DNA of 64,000 nucleotides from Osedax fenrisi (GCA_964019155.1 OZ025244.1:39661045-39725044); one strand, 5' to 3'. Positions 1-13,917 are shown, numbered from the stretch's first letter. Notes: generated by a model not told the origin, from the sequence alone. Made by a program: numbers and translations.

Positions 1-300
1 ATATCGGTGCGGTGCGCCTAGTGGTGCGGTGCGAGGTGGTGCGCTTATGTGTACTGTGTGCAGGTAGGTGCGTGCCTATGCGTAGTGGTGTGTGTAGTGG
101 TACGCCTATTACCCACCACTGTAGGAATGCACGAATAGGTACACACAACCGTATGTACACTGTACAATGTACAATTGTACAGTGTACATAATACAGATGT
201 ATACAATGCACAGTGTGTTATTATTATGCTTCGCATTGCACACACGCATATAGGTACACATATGCGTGTGTGTGTATGTATGTGTGTGTGTGTGTGTATC
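1..300. repeat. low-complexity GGTGCG, GTAC and TG tracts
   Basis: GGTGCGGTGCG-type repeats, then TGTACA palindromes, then (TG)n. Small ORFs here are repeat artefacts. Confidence 0.8.
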
Positions 301-495
301 CTATCTATATTAGTCTGTGTGTTTCAAGCTTTATAAATAACATTCTTTATATTAATTATATCTTCACTAATTTCCATAGAATACTGTTAATTATTATGTA
401 ATGATTACATCAACAAGTAAATGGTCAATATTAAACAATTTATTATGTGATATGCATTGTTTAACTTAATTATAATTATTATGACATAAGCATAG

Positions 496-533
<38 letters not shown>

Positions 534-1200
534 CATCATTACAAATGTAGTATAAAGTTAAATAATCAGAGTAAAACAAGAAAATATAAAATTACAAAAA
601 TGTACTAACAATTAAATTTACCTTAAAATATACCTAACTAATTGATATTGTACTTAGTAAATGAGCTAGTTTCAATAAGTACTTTTACATTTCAATTATC
701 ATAAATCTAATACACAAGTAAATAATAATGCAATATTTACTTTATCATTTAATTTGAATGTATTTATTTTATAATAACCAAGAGCTTTTTCCAACATTTC
801 AGCCATTGGTAGATTATTCTAAGAATGTGTTCTGAATTAAAAACTAACCATTTCTAAGTGATACTAGGAATTAGCCATGTTAGAATAATCAAATAATAGC
901 TTATATTTACCATATATGGTAAATCATTAAATATATGCTATGTATGTACTATATCATATGTCTATATGTGAAGGTCATGATATATTAGTGTAAGGGATAG
1001 GATATTTAGAATTACCTACATTTATCTATATTTGAAATATGCAATATTCTTTAAAATAATGGATTCCTATCATAGAGCTCTTAATAATACTGGACACTTT
1101 TAGCTGTCACTATTAAATGAGTTCATCCTAGACTAGGATACCTAGTGCATTCTGTAAGTAGTTATTAATTTACATTTAAGTTAAATATTGCAATACGAGT
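300..1200. other. AT-rich, no gene seen
   Basis: Apart from an (AT)n run at 504-532 I see no exon, RNA gene or clear element. Confidence 0.6.
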
Positions 1201-1206
1201 TAATAG

Positions 1207-1237
<31 letters not shown>

Positions 1238-1395
1238 TTTATTGGTATTTGTGGGTTATTTGGTTTAGATTTGTCCTGCTTGTTTTTTTAGCTGCATTAC
1301 ATCCCATAATGAGCCTATATAAATTTATTTCACATCTAAAATTTAATCTTTGCTACTCAACTCGTTCTTTTTGATCTTAACCTGATCTCCCCTGG
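1200..1395. mobile_element. decayed copy of the 5789-6019 element
   Basis: Shares GTGGGTTATTTGGTTTAG, GCATTACATCCCA and a diverged right arm (CAACTCGTTCTTTTTGATC). The left arm is barely recognisable. Confidence 0.6.
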
Positions 1396-2231
1396 TCCTT
1401 TATAAATCAATCATTGATAGAATAAATACACCACTGTAAATTATATCCAGTGTACACAGTATTTTCAAACATTTTAATAAGGAAAGATATAACATACGTG
1501 TGAGAAATTGTGTAATTCCATTTCACATAACATGAACACATCCACGTAAATTGTTATTGCGGACACATTTGTTGTTTGTGATCTAAATTTGTATTAGACT
1601 ACACTTTTAAAATGTAAAATTGGGTTTAAAATTATTATTTATATAATGAAAACTATGTATTCATATATGTATAAATACTAATATATAAAAATGTGTGTTA
1701 AACAAAGCAATATGATACTTTGGTTTTGAATGCTTTACATATCTATGAGGTGAGTAAAGTATAACTTATATCACATGTAATTTAATAGAGCATTAAGAAC
1801 ATTATTGTAAAAAAGCCCATCATCGAGATAAGAAGATATACCCATCATCTATATAAGAAAGATTAACAAATAAATTGAACCTTTCTTTATAGATGCATAT
1901 GACTAAAATTTAAATCTATTTCAGGGTGATATGTTCTGTTAATGCCCCAACAGTGACATGGGTTCTCTATTGATTAGTTATAGGAGAGATGGGAGTGTTA
2001 TATTAGTATATAGAATGTAACTTATAAAAACGTTACCATTCCAGTAGATAAAAAGCAGTAATACATTTTCCTTAGTTATATAAATTGTTTTACCATTGAT
2101 GAATTAATTTAAAACACCTCAATAATGATAATACACCCATGATAAAATTGTAATGAAAGTACATAATATTATATAACATTAAGGATTATGTACTTTAATT
2201 TGTATTGATTATATATATATATATATATAAA

Positions 2232-2345
2232 TATTGTTATTGTTATTGTTATTTTGGTCGAGTCCTTTCATCCTATACAGGAACTTAGATGAAGTTTTCA
2301 CTTATAACCATATGTCTCTAATATCCCATCAAAGCTGCTTTTATT
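2232..2345 (-). mobile_element. tRNA-SINE fragment (3' part)
   Basis: Contains the reverse complement of the family 3' region (GTGAAAACTTCATCTAAGTT, CTGKATGGGATGAAAGGA, AAATAACAATAA tail). The 5' head is missing. It directly adjoins the 21-bp minisatellite. Confidence 0.8.
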
Positions 2346-2369
2346 ATTATATATATATATACAATAGAG

Positions 2370-4500
2370 TGTCTACATAGCTGATATAGATGTCTACTTA
2401 GCTGATATAGATGTCTACTTAGCTGATATAGATGTCTACTTAGCTGATAGAGATGTCTACTTAGCTGATATAGATGTCTACTTAGCTGATATAGATGTCT
2501 ACTTAGCTGATATAGATGTCTACTTAGCTGATATAGATGTCTACTTAGCTGATATAGATGTCTACTTAGCTGATATAGATGTCTACTTAGCTGATATAGA
2601 TGTCTACTTAGCTGATATAGATGTCTACTTAGCTGATATAGATGTCTACTTAGCTGATATAGATGTCTACTTAGCTGATATAGATGTCTACTTAGCTGAT
2701 ATAGATGTCTACTTAGCTGATATAGATGTCTACTTAGCTGATATAGATGTCTACTTAGCTGATATAGATGTATACTTAGCTGATATAGATGTCTACTTAG
2801 CTGATATAGATGTCTACTTAGCTGATATAGATGTATACTTAGCTGATATAGATGTCTACTTAGCTGATATAGATGTCTACTTAGCTGATATAGATGTCTA
2901 CTTAGCTGATAGAGATGTCTACTTAGCTGATATAGATGTCTACTTAGCTGATATAGATGTCTACTTAGCTGATATAGATGTCTACTTAGCTGATATAGAT
3001 GTCTACTTAGCTGATATAGATGTCTACTTAGCTGATATAGATGTCTACATAGCTGATATAGATGTCTACATAGCTGATATAGATGTCTACTTAGCTGATA
3101 TAGATGTCTACTTAGCTGATATAGATGTCTACTTAGCTGATATAGATGTCTACTTAGCTGATATAGATGTCTACTTAGCTGATATAGATGTCTACTTAGC
3201 TGATATAGATGTCTACTTAGCTGATATAGATATCTACTTAGCTGATATAGATGTCTACTTAGCTGATATAGATGTCTACTTAGCTGATATAGATGTCTAC
3301 TTAGCTGATATAGATGTCTACATAGCTGATATAGATGTCTACTTAGCTGATATAGATGTCTACATAGCTGATATATATGTCTACTTAGCTGATATAGATG
3401 TCTACTTAGCTGATATAGATGTCTACTTAGCTGATATAGATGTCTACACAGCTGATATAGATGTCTACTTAGCTGATATAGATGTCTACTTAGCTGATAT
3501 AGATGTCTACTTAGCTGATATAGATGTCTACTTAGCTGATATAGATGTCTACTTAGCTGATATAGATGTATACTTAGCTGATATAGATGTCTACTTAGCT
3601 GATATAGATGTCTACTTAGCTGATATAGATGTCTACATAGCTGATATAGATGTCTACTTAGCTGATATAGATGTCTACATAGCTGATATAGATGTCTACT
3701 TAGCTGATATAGATGTCTACTTAGCTGATATAGATGTCTACTTAGCTGATATAGATGTCTACACAGCTGATATAGATGTCTACTTAGCTGATATAGATGT
3801 CTACTTAGCTGATATAGATGTCTACTTAGCTGATATAGATGTCTACTTAGCTGATATAGATGTCTACTTAGCTGATATAGATGTCTACTTAGCTGATATA
3901 GATGTCTACTTAGATGATATATATGTCTACTTAGCTGATATAGATGTCTACTTAGCTGATATAGATGTCTACTTAGCTGATATAGATGTCTACTTAGCTG
4001 ATATAGATGTCTACTTAGCTGATATAGATGTCTACTTAGCTGATATAGATGTCTACTTAGCTGATATAGATGTCTACTTAGCTGATATAGATGTCTACTT
4101 AGCTGATATAGATGTCTACTTAGCTGATATAGATGTCTACTTAGCTGATATAGATGTCTACTTATCTGATATAGATGTCTACTTAGCTGATATAGATGTC
4201 TACTTAGCTGATATAGATGTCTACTTAGCTGATATAGATGTCTACTTAGCTGATATAGATGTCTACTTAGCTGATATATATGTCTACTTAGCTGATATAG
4301 ATGTCTACTTAGCTGATATAGATGTCTACTTAGCTGATATAGATGTCTACTTAGCTGATATAGATGTCTACTTAGCTGATATAGATGTCTACTTAGCTGA
4401 TATAGATGTCTACTTAGCTGATATAGATGTCTACTTAGCTGATATAGATGTCTACTTAGCTGATATAGATGTCTACTTAGCTGATATAGATGTCTACTTA
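2370..4500. repeat. 21-bp minisatellite array, about 101 units
   Basis: Head-to-tail copies of GATATAGATGTCTACTTAGCT with rare substitutions. From 2401 to 4500 the register never shifts, so there is no indel in 100 units. A few variants recur in several units (TACATAG, TACACAG, GATGTATAC). One plus frame is open throughout as a DIDVYLA heptad but has no ATG. Confidence 0.97.
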
Positions 4501-4519
4501 GAAAGATGGATAAGTTAGT

Positions 4520-5788
4520 TGTGTAGAGTAGGATTCGTTCATGTTCGAGTATAATATATATTAGTCGAAAAGTTAATAATTTATAAATTTATAGTCATAA
4601 ATATTTAATTTAACAATTGTTTTTTGATTATAATAAGTGTTTATTAATAATTTTATTTTACTGTGGTTGTATATTGATGCATATTGATGTATAATAATAA
4701 ATAAATGTTAGTTAAAGTTAAAGTTACATATTTACATTTTGTTAAAATAGTTATTTATCTTGAATGTAATAAATTACAATCTTTTGTTAACAAATTTGTG
4801 TTCGAAATATTTACAATATAATAAATATGCCAGATACAATTATTGTTATTTATATTATTCTTAATCAATGATTAATAAGCATACACATAATTATAATGAT
4901 ATATTTCTATTATTAGATTGATTACAATTGTATTTAATAATATGCATGCTAGTAGTGTATTCCAATTGAATATTACTTAATGGGTAGGGGAAATTAGGTC
5001 ATTAGTACTTACCTTACAAGGTCGTTCCTATTCGGCTACACCTGACATATACTTCTCCACTCTTCTCTGTTTTCCATCGCACTTGGAAGTTCGTTTGGTC
5101 TGCAAGTGTCTGATTTATGTTTGTATTGATATATGTTTTACCTTGTATTCCTGGGTTACATTGAAAATGAATTGGTTCCTAGAGGAGAATATTTTCAGCT
5201 TTTGCACACCAACAGTGACCACTGAAACGTAATAGTTGCCATGTTATCCATGTACAGATCAGTGGGATGTTTGCATATAGTTCTCTGTTGGTCGTATGGT
5301 CTCTCCGTAACAATGACATCATTTGTACTTAGTAAATAATTCTAAGATTTTGGAAAATCATTAATAATATTCTATAATAATTCGAATATAACATTTAAGC
5401 AGGTAGTCCATGTATAATAGAATTAAAAGTAACTTTACCTATTGATTAAACCATTTATAAATAAGTCTTTGAATGAGTACTTTTTCCAATGTGAAAATAT
5501 ATTTGTGTTATATATTTAGTTTCAGGTTAATTAAAAATAGAAGTATATAACAAAGAAGTGGTCAAATAATAATTATATCACAATACACGTATTTGGTATA
5601 TTTATATATTTGTATTTGATGTAAACTAGAAAATACATTCATAAAATATATTTAATTATTAATAAAATAGTAAATATAGTAATTTAAATTTGTTAAATGT
5701 ATTAATTAAATAGTAGATAGATAATTAAACATTTTATTTAATTTAAATTTAAGAAGTTTTGAACCTTAAGAGGGTTTTGAAGGGAGAC
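4520..5788. other. AT-rich, no gene seen
   Basis: Unstructured AT-rich sequence after the minisatellite. A slightly GC-richer patch at 4980-5300 shows no convincing exon. Confidence 0.55.
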
Positions 5789-6019
5789 GATCAAAAAGGA
5801 CGAGTTGAGGGTTAAAGGTTAAATTTTAAATACTAGTTTTAATAGTATATATATATATATTTTGTATATATATGTGTGGGTTATTTGGTTTAATTGGTTT
5901 AGTTTTTTACTGCTTGGTTTTTTGTACCTGTATTACATCCCAAAGTTAGCCTATACAAATTTATTTCGCATTTAAAATGTAACCTTTAACCCTCAACACG
6001 TCCTTTTTGATCGTAACCC
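5789..6019. mobile_element. foldback/MITE with about 35-bp arms
   Basis: GATCAAAAAGGACGAGTTGA...TTAAAGGTTA on the left is inverted on the right as TAACCTTTAACCCTC...CGTCCTTTTTGATC. The centre has GTGGGTTATTTGGTTTA. A decayed relative lies at about 1240-1395. Confidence 0.78.
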
Positions 6020-6664
6020 GTTTTGAATAGTAAATATATTAATGTAAACAAATTATTATTTTTATAATATAATTGTGATGTACAAATTATTATATCAATA
6101 TGTAATATAATTATATAATAATATAATGTTGTATTTTGCTGTGTTCTTATTTTGTATTTGTATTTGTATTTAATAAAGTGTATTTGTATTTGAATACATA
6201 TAATAACAAATTAGATAAATATTTGTATATGTATTTAATTATTTGTTAAAAAAGTATTTTTATTTATATATGAGTGATATTTTATCACATTTCTTGTAAA
6301 TAATATATATTACAAAGTAATACATAGTAATAAACAATATAGCAATATATAATATAACACAATATAATACTTTAACATAATGTAATATATATATATAGTA
6401 ATTTATGGTATTAATACTATTAATTTAATAGTATTGAATAGTATTAAGGGTATGATATTTATAGTATCAATGTATATGCACTGTATAGAATAAGTGTTAA
6501 TATCATCATGTTGGCTCATGTATGTCATGTTAGTTGTGTCAGATACCCACCCTACCAGATATATATCATAGTGACTAATTGTAATCAGTAATCAGTATGT
6601 TGAACTATCTGTAGTTTACTGTATGTAATAGTATACTAGTAATAATAATACATATTCAATATTG

Positions 6665-6737
<73 letters not shown>

Positions 6738-8306
6738 TATCAATATATGATGATTGAAATGTTTTTATTTGTTTAAAGATAATGACCCTGTGTAATATTA
6801 TCATATTTTTATCTTTTCATTTTTTAATTATAAATATATAAATTAATCATCTCATTTATCTATTTAGATATGCCTTTATTACATGTGATTCATATACATG
6901 TAATAACTAATTCATAGTGATTATAATTACACTTAATTATAATTATACTTCACTAATATAATGCAAATTAGATGAATAATATGATTTTGTATATCACATT
7001 CAAGTATGTGATTATCTAGAGTGTACATAATACATAAATGTTCTTAAAATTATATTATCATTATCACATTATTCATAAATGTTCTTTCTACTTTAAAACA
7101 TCTAATTGTATTTTATATTATTTATACTTATATTTATATATAAACATATATATTTAATTTAAATGAATATACAAATTTTATATTATTTATGAAATATTAT
7201 TATATAGTTTTTGGCTGGCTGGTTTTATATGTGATACTTTTTATATTTGTATTTTTCCCAGCAGTTAGTTTTAACATTAGTTCTTCAAATCATTTCCTGA
7301 TTCATATCCCCTAATTAATAGTCATATGAAAACAGGATGTCTGTAATGGTTACTTTTTGTACTATGAACAAGTGATGTAAGTGAATACATATAAAAAATA
7401 TACGAATTGAAGCTTTTTAATTTGAACCTGAACTGAATCTTTCCAAATTATAAAAATGCGAATATGTATACGAATAATTTGTAATTATTCATTTATATTA
7501 AAAATTAAACTGTTATATATTAAATTGTATTTGTGTATTTTAACTTAAGTTGTGTATTCTATAAATGAATTATAAATATCCTGGGGGATAACTATTCATT
7601 TAAGATACACCCCTTTAACTTTATATGTTTTCCGCTTCAATTTGTTACTTTCATTTTATAAAAATATATCATCAATTACATAAGATTTATTGTCAAATAA
7701 GTATAATAGATTATAAGATAATTATCTGATGATATTGTAGATAAATTAATATTTTTAACACAGAATATATGTATATCCCCTGAATAATTACTTTTCTTAT
7801 TAAAAAATAATAATTTAAGCTTAATATTATTTATTACAACTATTCTGTAATGAAGAGTAAAATACACCAATAGAATATGAAAAGAATAGTGGAATTTGTA
7901 ATCAAATCGAATATGAAATGAATATTAGAATTTTTAAACAAATTGAATCAAATTCTTATTTAGCTATTTATTTACCCCTACTATGCATATTTCTATATAA
8001 ATATTTTATAAAAATTATGAATTTATTTATAAATTTGGTATAAATTGAACATTATTTTTCTATATTTGATTTTTACTATAATCCCTCATAGTCTTAGACT
8101 ATGAGTCATAGATGATGTAATACGATAAAAACACTCAAGTGTAAAATAAAAATCTCCCAAAAAATGCATTAGTAGATATCCTGGTCATACAATCCTATTA
8201 AATATGTTATATCTTGTTTTACTAAATAATATCATTATATATATTTACATATATTCTTTACATTACAAATATATTATAATACAATTATAAAAATATAGTA
8301 TAATAT

Positions 8307-8346
<40 letters not shown>

Positions 8347-8440
8347 TTAATATCTTAATATATATTTTTTATAAGTACTATTATATATATATAAATGGAA
8401 TTTTTATATTTTATTTATTTGTATACATTGATATATTTCT
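6020..8440. other. AT-rich with simple repeats, no gene seen
   Basis: Contains TATTTG-rich text (6140-6200), a 62-bp (AT)n at 6669-6731 and another (AT)n at 8310-8343. No supported exon. Confidence 0.55.
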
Positions 8441-8700
8441 GAATTAATTCATAATATAAATAGAGAAATATAATTCATGATTAAAATCTTAAATTTTGAT
8501 TTTATAATTAACATTTTTTATAATTAAAACTTGCTTGAAAGAAATAAACTAACATATAACATTTATATGTTAGTAAGTTTATTTCTTTCAAGCAAGTTTT
8601 AAGGGCAATTAATTATAAAAAGTTTTAATTATATAATCAAAATTTAAGATTTTGATCATGAATTATATTTCTCTGTTGAAAATTTATATTATGAATTAAA
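8441..8700. repeat. long foldback (about 260 bp)
   Basis: Nearly palindromic: AAAACTTGCTTGAAAGAAAT on the left pairs with ATTTCTTTCAAGCAAGTTTT on the right, and outer arms GAATTAATTCATAATATAAA and AATATAATTCATGA also recur inverted. Foldback MITE with no coding content. Confidence 0.85.
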
Positions 8701-9456
8701 TGTTATTTTATACATTTTTGAAATCTTAATATCAATCAATTTGATGTTTTAAGTATTTGTTTCTAACTATTTAACAATGATGCAAATTATTCATATAAAT
8801 CAAAAACACTTTTTTATAATTATACCATATTATAATTTAATTTATATTTATTTTAGATAAAATTATAAAAATCAATATATAATAGAAAATAATATACTAT
8901 TTGCTATTAACTATTCACTAAATATATATGTATAAAACCTGGATAAAAACAATATATTTTTTTAATATTTGTATACAAGTTTATTGCATTTTTTATAATA
9001 TTATATGAATGAAATTTAAATTAAATTGATATATTTGTTTGTATTTTTAATTGTTGTTATAATGATTATATCCAGGGATTATATGCTATTTATTCACATA
9101 TCATCTCAATTAGAAACTCCATAATGATTTTTTATTAGGCTATGATTTATTCTATATAATAGTTTTATTTTATTAAATTCTTAAAAATTAATTGAAGTTT
9201 ATATTTTGTATGTAATTGTTATCAAATATCAAATTCACTTTGAAATGGGGATTATTTTTGTAATTCTTGTATCTATTTCCAAAAAAAAGTTATAATAAAC
9301 CCCCCCAGAATATTTTATCAGTAAGGTTTGACACCCCAACTCCCTAATCTCCTCCTGTGAAATCGTTCACAATATCAAGACTATAACAATAATTAAAAAT
9401 TATAAACAACAAATTTTTACTGTAAAATAGGCTACTAAAAATTATCTGTGTATGTA

Positions 9457-10082
9457 GGGGAGAGAAGGGTATTGTGGCCGATGCGGGTATTGTGGCCGAT
9501 AACAATATTTCAAGAACAATTCTAGTTATCAAAAAATGATATATACGAAAAATGTAGATAATTGAATTCTAAGAATGATAGTGTACATCATTTTTTATTT
9601 ATATCAATATTAATTATTGATTTTTGATTAAAGAAAAAAATCAAATAATCGTATTTTTATCGAGAAAAAAACGTTTGTAGCTGAATATAAGTAAAACTAA
9701 ATGGGATAACGATTAATTATTTTTATATTTAATATAAAAGTGCGTGTGTATCTTGATATCTGATACAATGTATTTTATTTTCTAATTATAAAAATAGTAA
9801 TTTGAATACATGACGCGATCCTAGTGGCTATTTCGGAACTATCGACCATAATACCCGCATTAGTGTATTTTATCTCTATTTATACGGAAAATTTGCTTTT
9901 TAATAAAAATCAAATGATTTGAATAAAAATATTTAAATGAGTAAATGTTGATAGCCATTATTTAGAACAACATATGGTAATTGTATATACAACTTATTGG
10001 ATCATACTATCCAATATTAGTATGAAATATTTTGTTTCTTGTAAGGTAATACAAATATCGGCCATAATACCCTTCTGTCCCC
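9457..10082. mobile_element. 626-bp TIR element with TA duplication
   Basis: TIRs GGGGAGAGAAGGGTATTGTG and GGGGACAGAAGGGTATTATG (24 of 26 bases match over the full TIR), flanked by TA on both sides, Tc1/mariner-like. The GGGTATTGTGGCCGAT block is repeated at the left end. No ORF; non-autonomous. Confidence 0.8.
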
Positions 10083-10784
10083 TATGTATACTACAATTAT
10101 ATTTACTTACTTCATCATTATTCTAATTTGAATACCTATTATTAATTAAATTTATACACATACTAATATATTATATGTATATTTATATAAGTAATATTTA
10201 GTTTCATGACAAACCAATTTTAAATAAATGTTAATGATTATATTTTTATTATATACTCCTCATTAAAAACTTCAAATATATCTATTCAATCATAGATGAA
10301 AATTACTAAAAAATAAAAAATATTCTACAATGATTGCCCAAATAGTATCCCCCTTAAGTAGGCTAAAGAATGACATGGCAATTTCAATAGGTCTCAACTA
10401 TATCTAATTAGTACTAATTAGTACTAATGGTACGTACCATGTATAACTTTGATTTTTCTGAATGCCTAAAAATTGGATTTTGTACGTAGTTTTTGCAAGT
10501 AGAATAATAGCTATTATCATCATAAGGACATGGGAATAAGTACATAGTACACATTTGAAGATTATTAAATGTAAATTAAAACAATCGATTAATATATTTA
10601 GATAAAGTATCATGGATATTCATTTATATAAAAAACCAAATCAGTGTATTTAAATATAAGTACAAATAGAAATATGTAAATCCCTAGTACCTGAGAGCTA
10701 TATATATATATTGTTTTTACTTACAAAATATTATTAAAAATCTAATATTATTATTATTATTATTAATGTATTACTATTCATTTC

Positions 10785-11050
10785 CTACTTTTCAATCAGT
10801 AGGATACGGGTTCAATCCCCGTTAGTACCAATAAAATAGGTATTCAAATAATATTTAGAATTTATCTTATATAATAGTGTATAAATAAATGATCGGCTCT
10901 CAAAAACCATGGATTCCATAACATGAAAGTGGCTTCAAAGGGACATTATAATGTTAATGGCTCTATAGAGCCATATGGTTATAAGTGAAAACTTCATCTA
11001 AGTTCCTGGATGGGAAGAAAGGACTCCACCAAATAAAATAACAATAAAAA
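10785..11050 (+). mobile_element. tRNA-SINE copy, 5'-truncated
   Basis: Begins near a B-box-like GGGTTCAATCCC (10809-10820), continues through the family body (ATAAATGATCGGCTCTC, GAAAGTGGCTTC) and ends with GGTTATAAGTGAAAACTTC and the AAATAACAATAAAAAT tail. Confidence 0.82.
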
Positions 11051-12320
11051 TAAATATAAATATATATATTGAATTTATAATAATATATTTATATTAATGA
11101 TTAGCATTAATTAACATATTTAAAATGAGTAATTAACATATTAATATTTAGTATAATATTATTAATTTCCTTTATGAATTGTATGTAATATTTAATTTTA
11201 TCATCATGTAAGGAAATATTCCTTAATTTTCCATATCAAGTACTATTGATATATCACGTATTATTATTTATTGTTTCACTACTTTTACATCACAGTCTAC
11301 TAGTTGATGACTATAGCTCACCTCTGTCCCTACTGGAGCTCCACTGGGGGTGGGGGTGGGGGCACCACCAGTATCGTATTATTACGTGTGTGATCACGTG
11401 TGAATGTCATCCCCACGTGATAGTAACCTAGGGAGTAACCTATAGGTAGTATTAACGGCGAAATTCTCTTATCTCTCCGGCATGGCTATTCTATTATTTT
11501 CCCATACCGGGGAGAGACTGCGCGGGGAGAGACGTGCGGGAGGGTGGGTTGGGTGGTAGGTACTTGTGGTAATCAAACAGAAGTAGCGCGATTACGTAGA
11601 GTTATGCAATACAGTCTACTTATGTTAGCACACCCACACACCCGCACACACACTCGCGCGCACACACACATACGGGCTATGATCTCCTTTCTCTACGGCG
11701 TCTATAAATAGAGCGCGGCTTAGTATATCATGACTATATTATATGGCGGTCTAATTAGACATTCTATTAAGAATGTAACAGAAAACTACATTGCTATACG
11801 CGCGAAGTACATTAGAGAATATTACTCAATTAATCGTCGATATATATATATATATATAATATATTATATTATAAATAAATATATTATATTATATTATAAA
11901 TATATTATATATATATATTCATTAATAATATTTATAATTATATATATAATACAAATTTATTTGCTACATATCTGTAAAGTAATTTTATAATTCATAAAAC
12001 AATAAAAACCTATATATAATTATATATATATATAATCTATGAAGATATTAATTATTATTAATATTAATATTATATTTACAAAACAAATGTAATAATAATG
12101 ATATTAGTTAGGTATATTATGTTTGTTCTTTTCTATGAAAAATAAATTATATTTGTTTCATAAATTATGAATCATAATTATGAATCATAATTCAATATAT
12201 TTCTTATAGATTAGGAAATCGGAATGGATATCAAATATTTGTCAATTAATTATATTAATTTTATTCAAATAAGACAGAGAATTGAGATGAGTTCACCTAC
12301 TAACGAGTTGTTAGTAACCT
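11050..12320. other. intergenic, mixed composition
   Basis: Holds the E-box and TATA patch (11330-11730) and then strongly AT-rich sequence. A P/T/G-rich reading on the minus strand at about 11330-11370 (APTPTPSGAPVGTE) is too short to call. Confidence 0.5.
11690..11735 (+). promoter_or_regulatory. candidate TATA promoter
   Basis: CTATAAATAG at about 11702-11711 lies in GC-richer, CpG-containing sequence (GCGTCTATAAATAGAGCGCG) after a CA-repeat. Two CACGTG E-boxes lie near 11395 and 11413. It could drive a transcript entering the hAT-derived gene 4.2 kb downstream, but no linking exon was found. Confidence 0.35.
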
Positions 12321-12324
12321 TACC

Positions 12325-12690
12325 TTACCAGATCGGGATAGTTTCCCGAGCATATTCTACAATCTTTTTCCAGATGTTTCTATCTTTCATCGCTATCTTA
12401 GCTTCTTCTACTGTTAGGCCTGTGTCATCAGTTAGTTGCTTTATATAGTTTCGTTTCGGTCGTCCACACTTTGTAAATCCGTGAGCAGGCATCCACATTA
12501 GTACACCACTTACAATCTCATTTTCGCTTCTGAAGCAGTGTCCAGCAAATCGTGTTCTTCTTTCCCGGATAGTCTTGGAGAGAATAGGAATATTTCCATA
12601 TAGTTTCTTGTTTGTTAAGTGTAGTTTCCATGATATATTAAATACTACTCTCAACATTCTTGTATATGTTCAGTCAAGTTTTCTTTCCAA
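12325..12690 (-). pseudogene. non-LTR retrotransposon reverse-transcriptase C-terminus, broken
   Basis: The minus-strand frame ends at TAA 12327-12325 and reads LYGNIPILSKTIRERRTRFAG, then a Cys/His-like HCF...E, W(M)PAHG and GRPKRNYIKQLTDDTG. This is the conserved tail of LINE ORF2 proteins. Upstream in the same frame is LERKLD, a TGA stop, then TYTRMLR, where active elements have KLDGCYTRML. The Gly codon has become a stop and the 5' part is missing. It is a dead 5'-truncated copy. Confidence 0.85.
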
Positions 12691-13520
12691 CAGTTAGTAA
12701 CAACAGCCTGCTATTGGCCCTAGTTGTATAGCCCCATATCAGGGGGACATTATTGGACAGTTTATGTATTAACTGCTATACTTACCACCTATATCTGGTA
12801 GGTCAACACACGTATTATGCATGTGTTTATATATAATTGACCTATTATCAAATCTTAAATATTTGCTATTTAGTAAATGTTTTAAAACGAATAATTTGAA
12901 TCAACCAGCTAATATTATTTTTATTTGAAAGCATATATAATATGTAATGTATATGCATGTTTTACATATAATAACATGTTTAGCTAGTTTTTGAGTGTAT
13001 TTGACATCCTAATTAAGTTAGTGAGTCATGCGAAATGGAAAATCAAACTGATATATAATTATTAAATCATAAAACACATAGAGTATTGTACACTAGTAAG
13101 TCATGCATCGAAGCTACAGTGAGATAAAAGTTATGATACAATTAATGGTGTTATATTCGTAGCAGGACAGTTCATCAGAAGGACAGTTGATACATTGTGT
13201 AGATACAACTGTCTGACTATCTATAAAACTTTCCATTCTACAAATATCATACCCTAATGCTGACTTCACACCAAAACAGGCATTTTTAGCTGGATAACGG
13301 GCTATACAAATTATTCGTTTTAAAACATTTACTAGATAGCGGGAAACTGAACGCTTTATGATTTGATAATAGGTTATTTATATATAAGTACAATAATAGT
13401 ATAATAATAGCAGTTAACACCGCTAATTCCTGCTTTTGATATTCGACGGTATCGGGCTATACGAAGCAGTGGGCCAATATCGGGCTGTTTTTTGTGTTGT
13501 GAAAGCATCTTAAGTTCTTC
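12690..13520. repeat. inverted pair of a dispersed repeat
   Basis: 12690-12900 and 13300-13520 are inverted copies, sharing ATTCGTTTTAAAACATTTAC, GATTTGATAATAGG and GGGCTATAC...GGGCCAATA. A third copy, direct to the second, lies at about 27410-27610. Family unknown. Confidence 0.7.
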
Positions 13521-13917
13521 ACAAGCGATAAAACTATTCAGGTTGCCCTGGTGAGTGTAACGGATACAACTCGTGTACTATAGTATCAGATGTGTACTAT
13601 AGTATAACAGTGGGTGCAACAGTGTAATCACTACAATCGCATGTATAATATAATAATATTAAATTATTATTAATAATATTTATTGAAACTACGTATATAT
13701 ATTGAATACAATACAAATAGCGGATACAAATGGATCCCTCAAGAAGTCATATACTTGTACATGTTATAAATAACTGTGAGGGACCCCAGACAATACAAAA
13801 CAAATAGTAACATTTTTATCTTGTGTTTTGATTTATTGTTTGTTAAGTTTTTGATAAACATAAACTAAAAACAAGAATTGCCTGGAGTCGTTTACTGGCT
13901 TTTCGCTGTTCTAATGA

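Noticed and set aside
2370..4500. CRISPR-like regular array
   Set aside because: Units are contiguous 21-mers with no variable spacers, and the context is eukaryotic.
11246..11431. 61-codon plus ORF and a P/T-rich minus frame
   Set aside because: Short, G-run driven, with no supporting partner exon on either strand.
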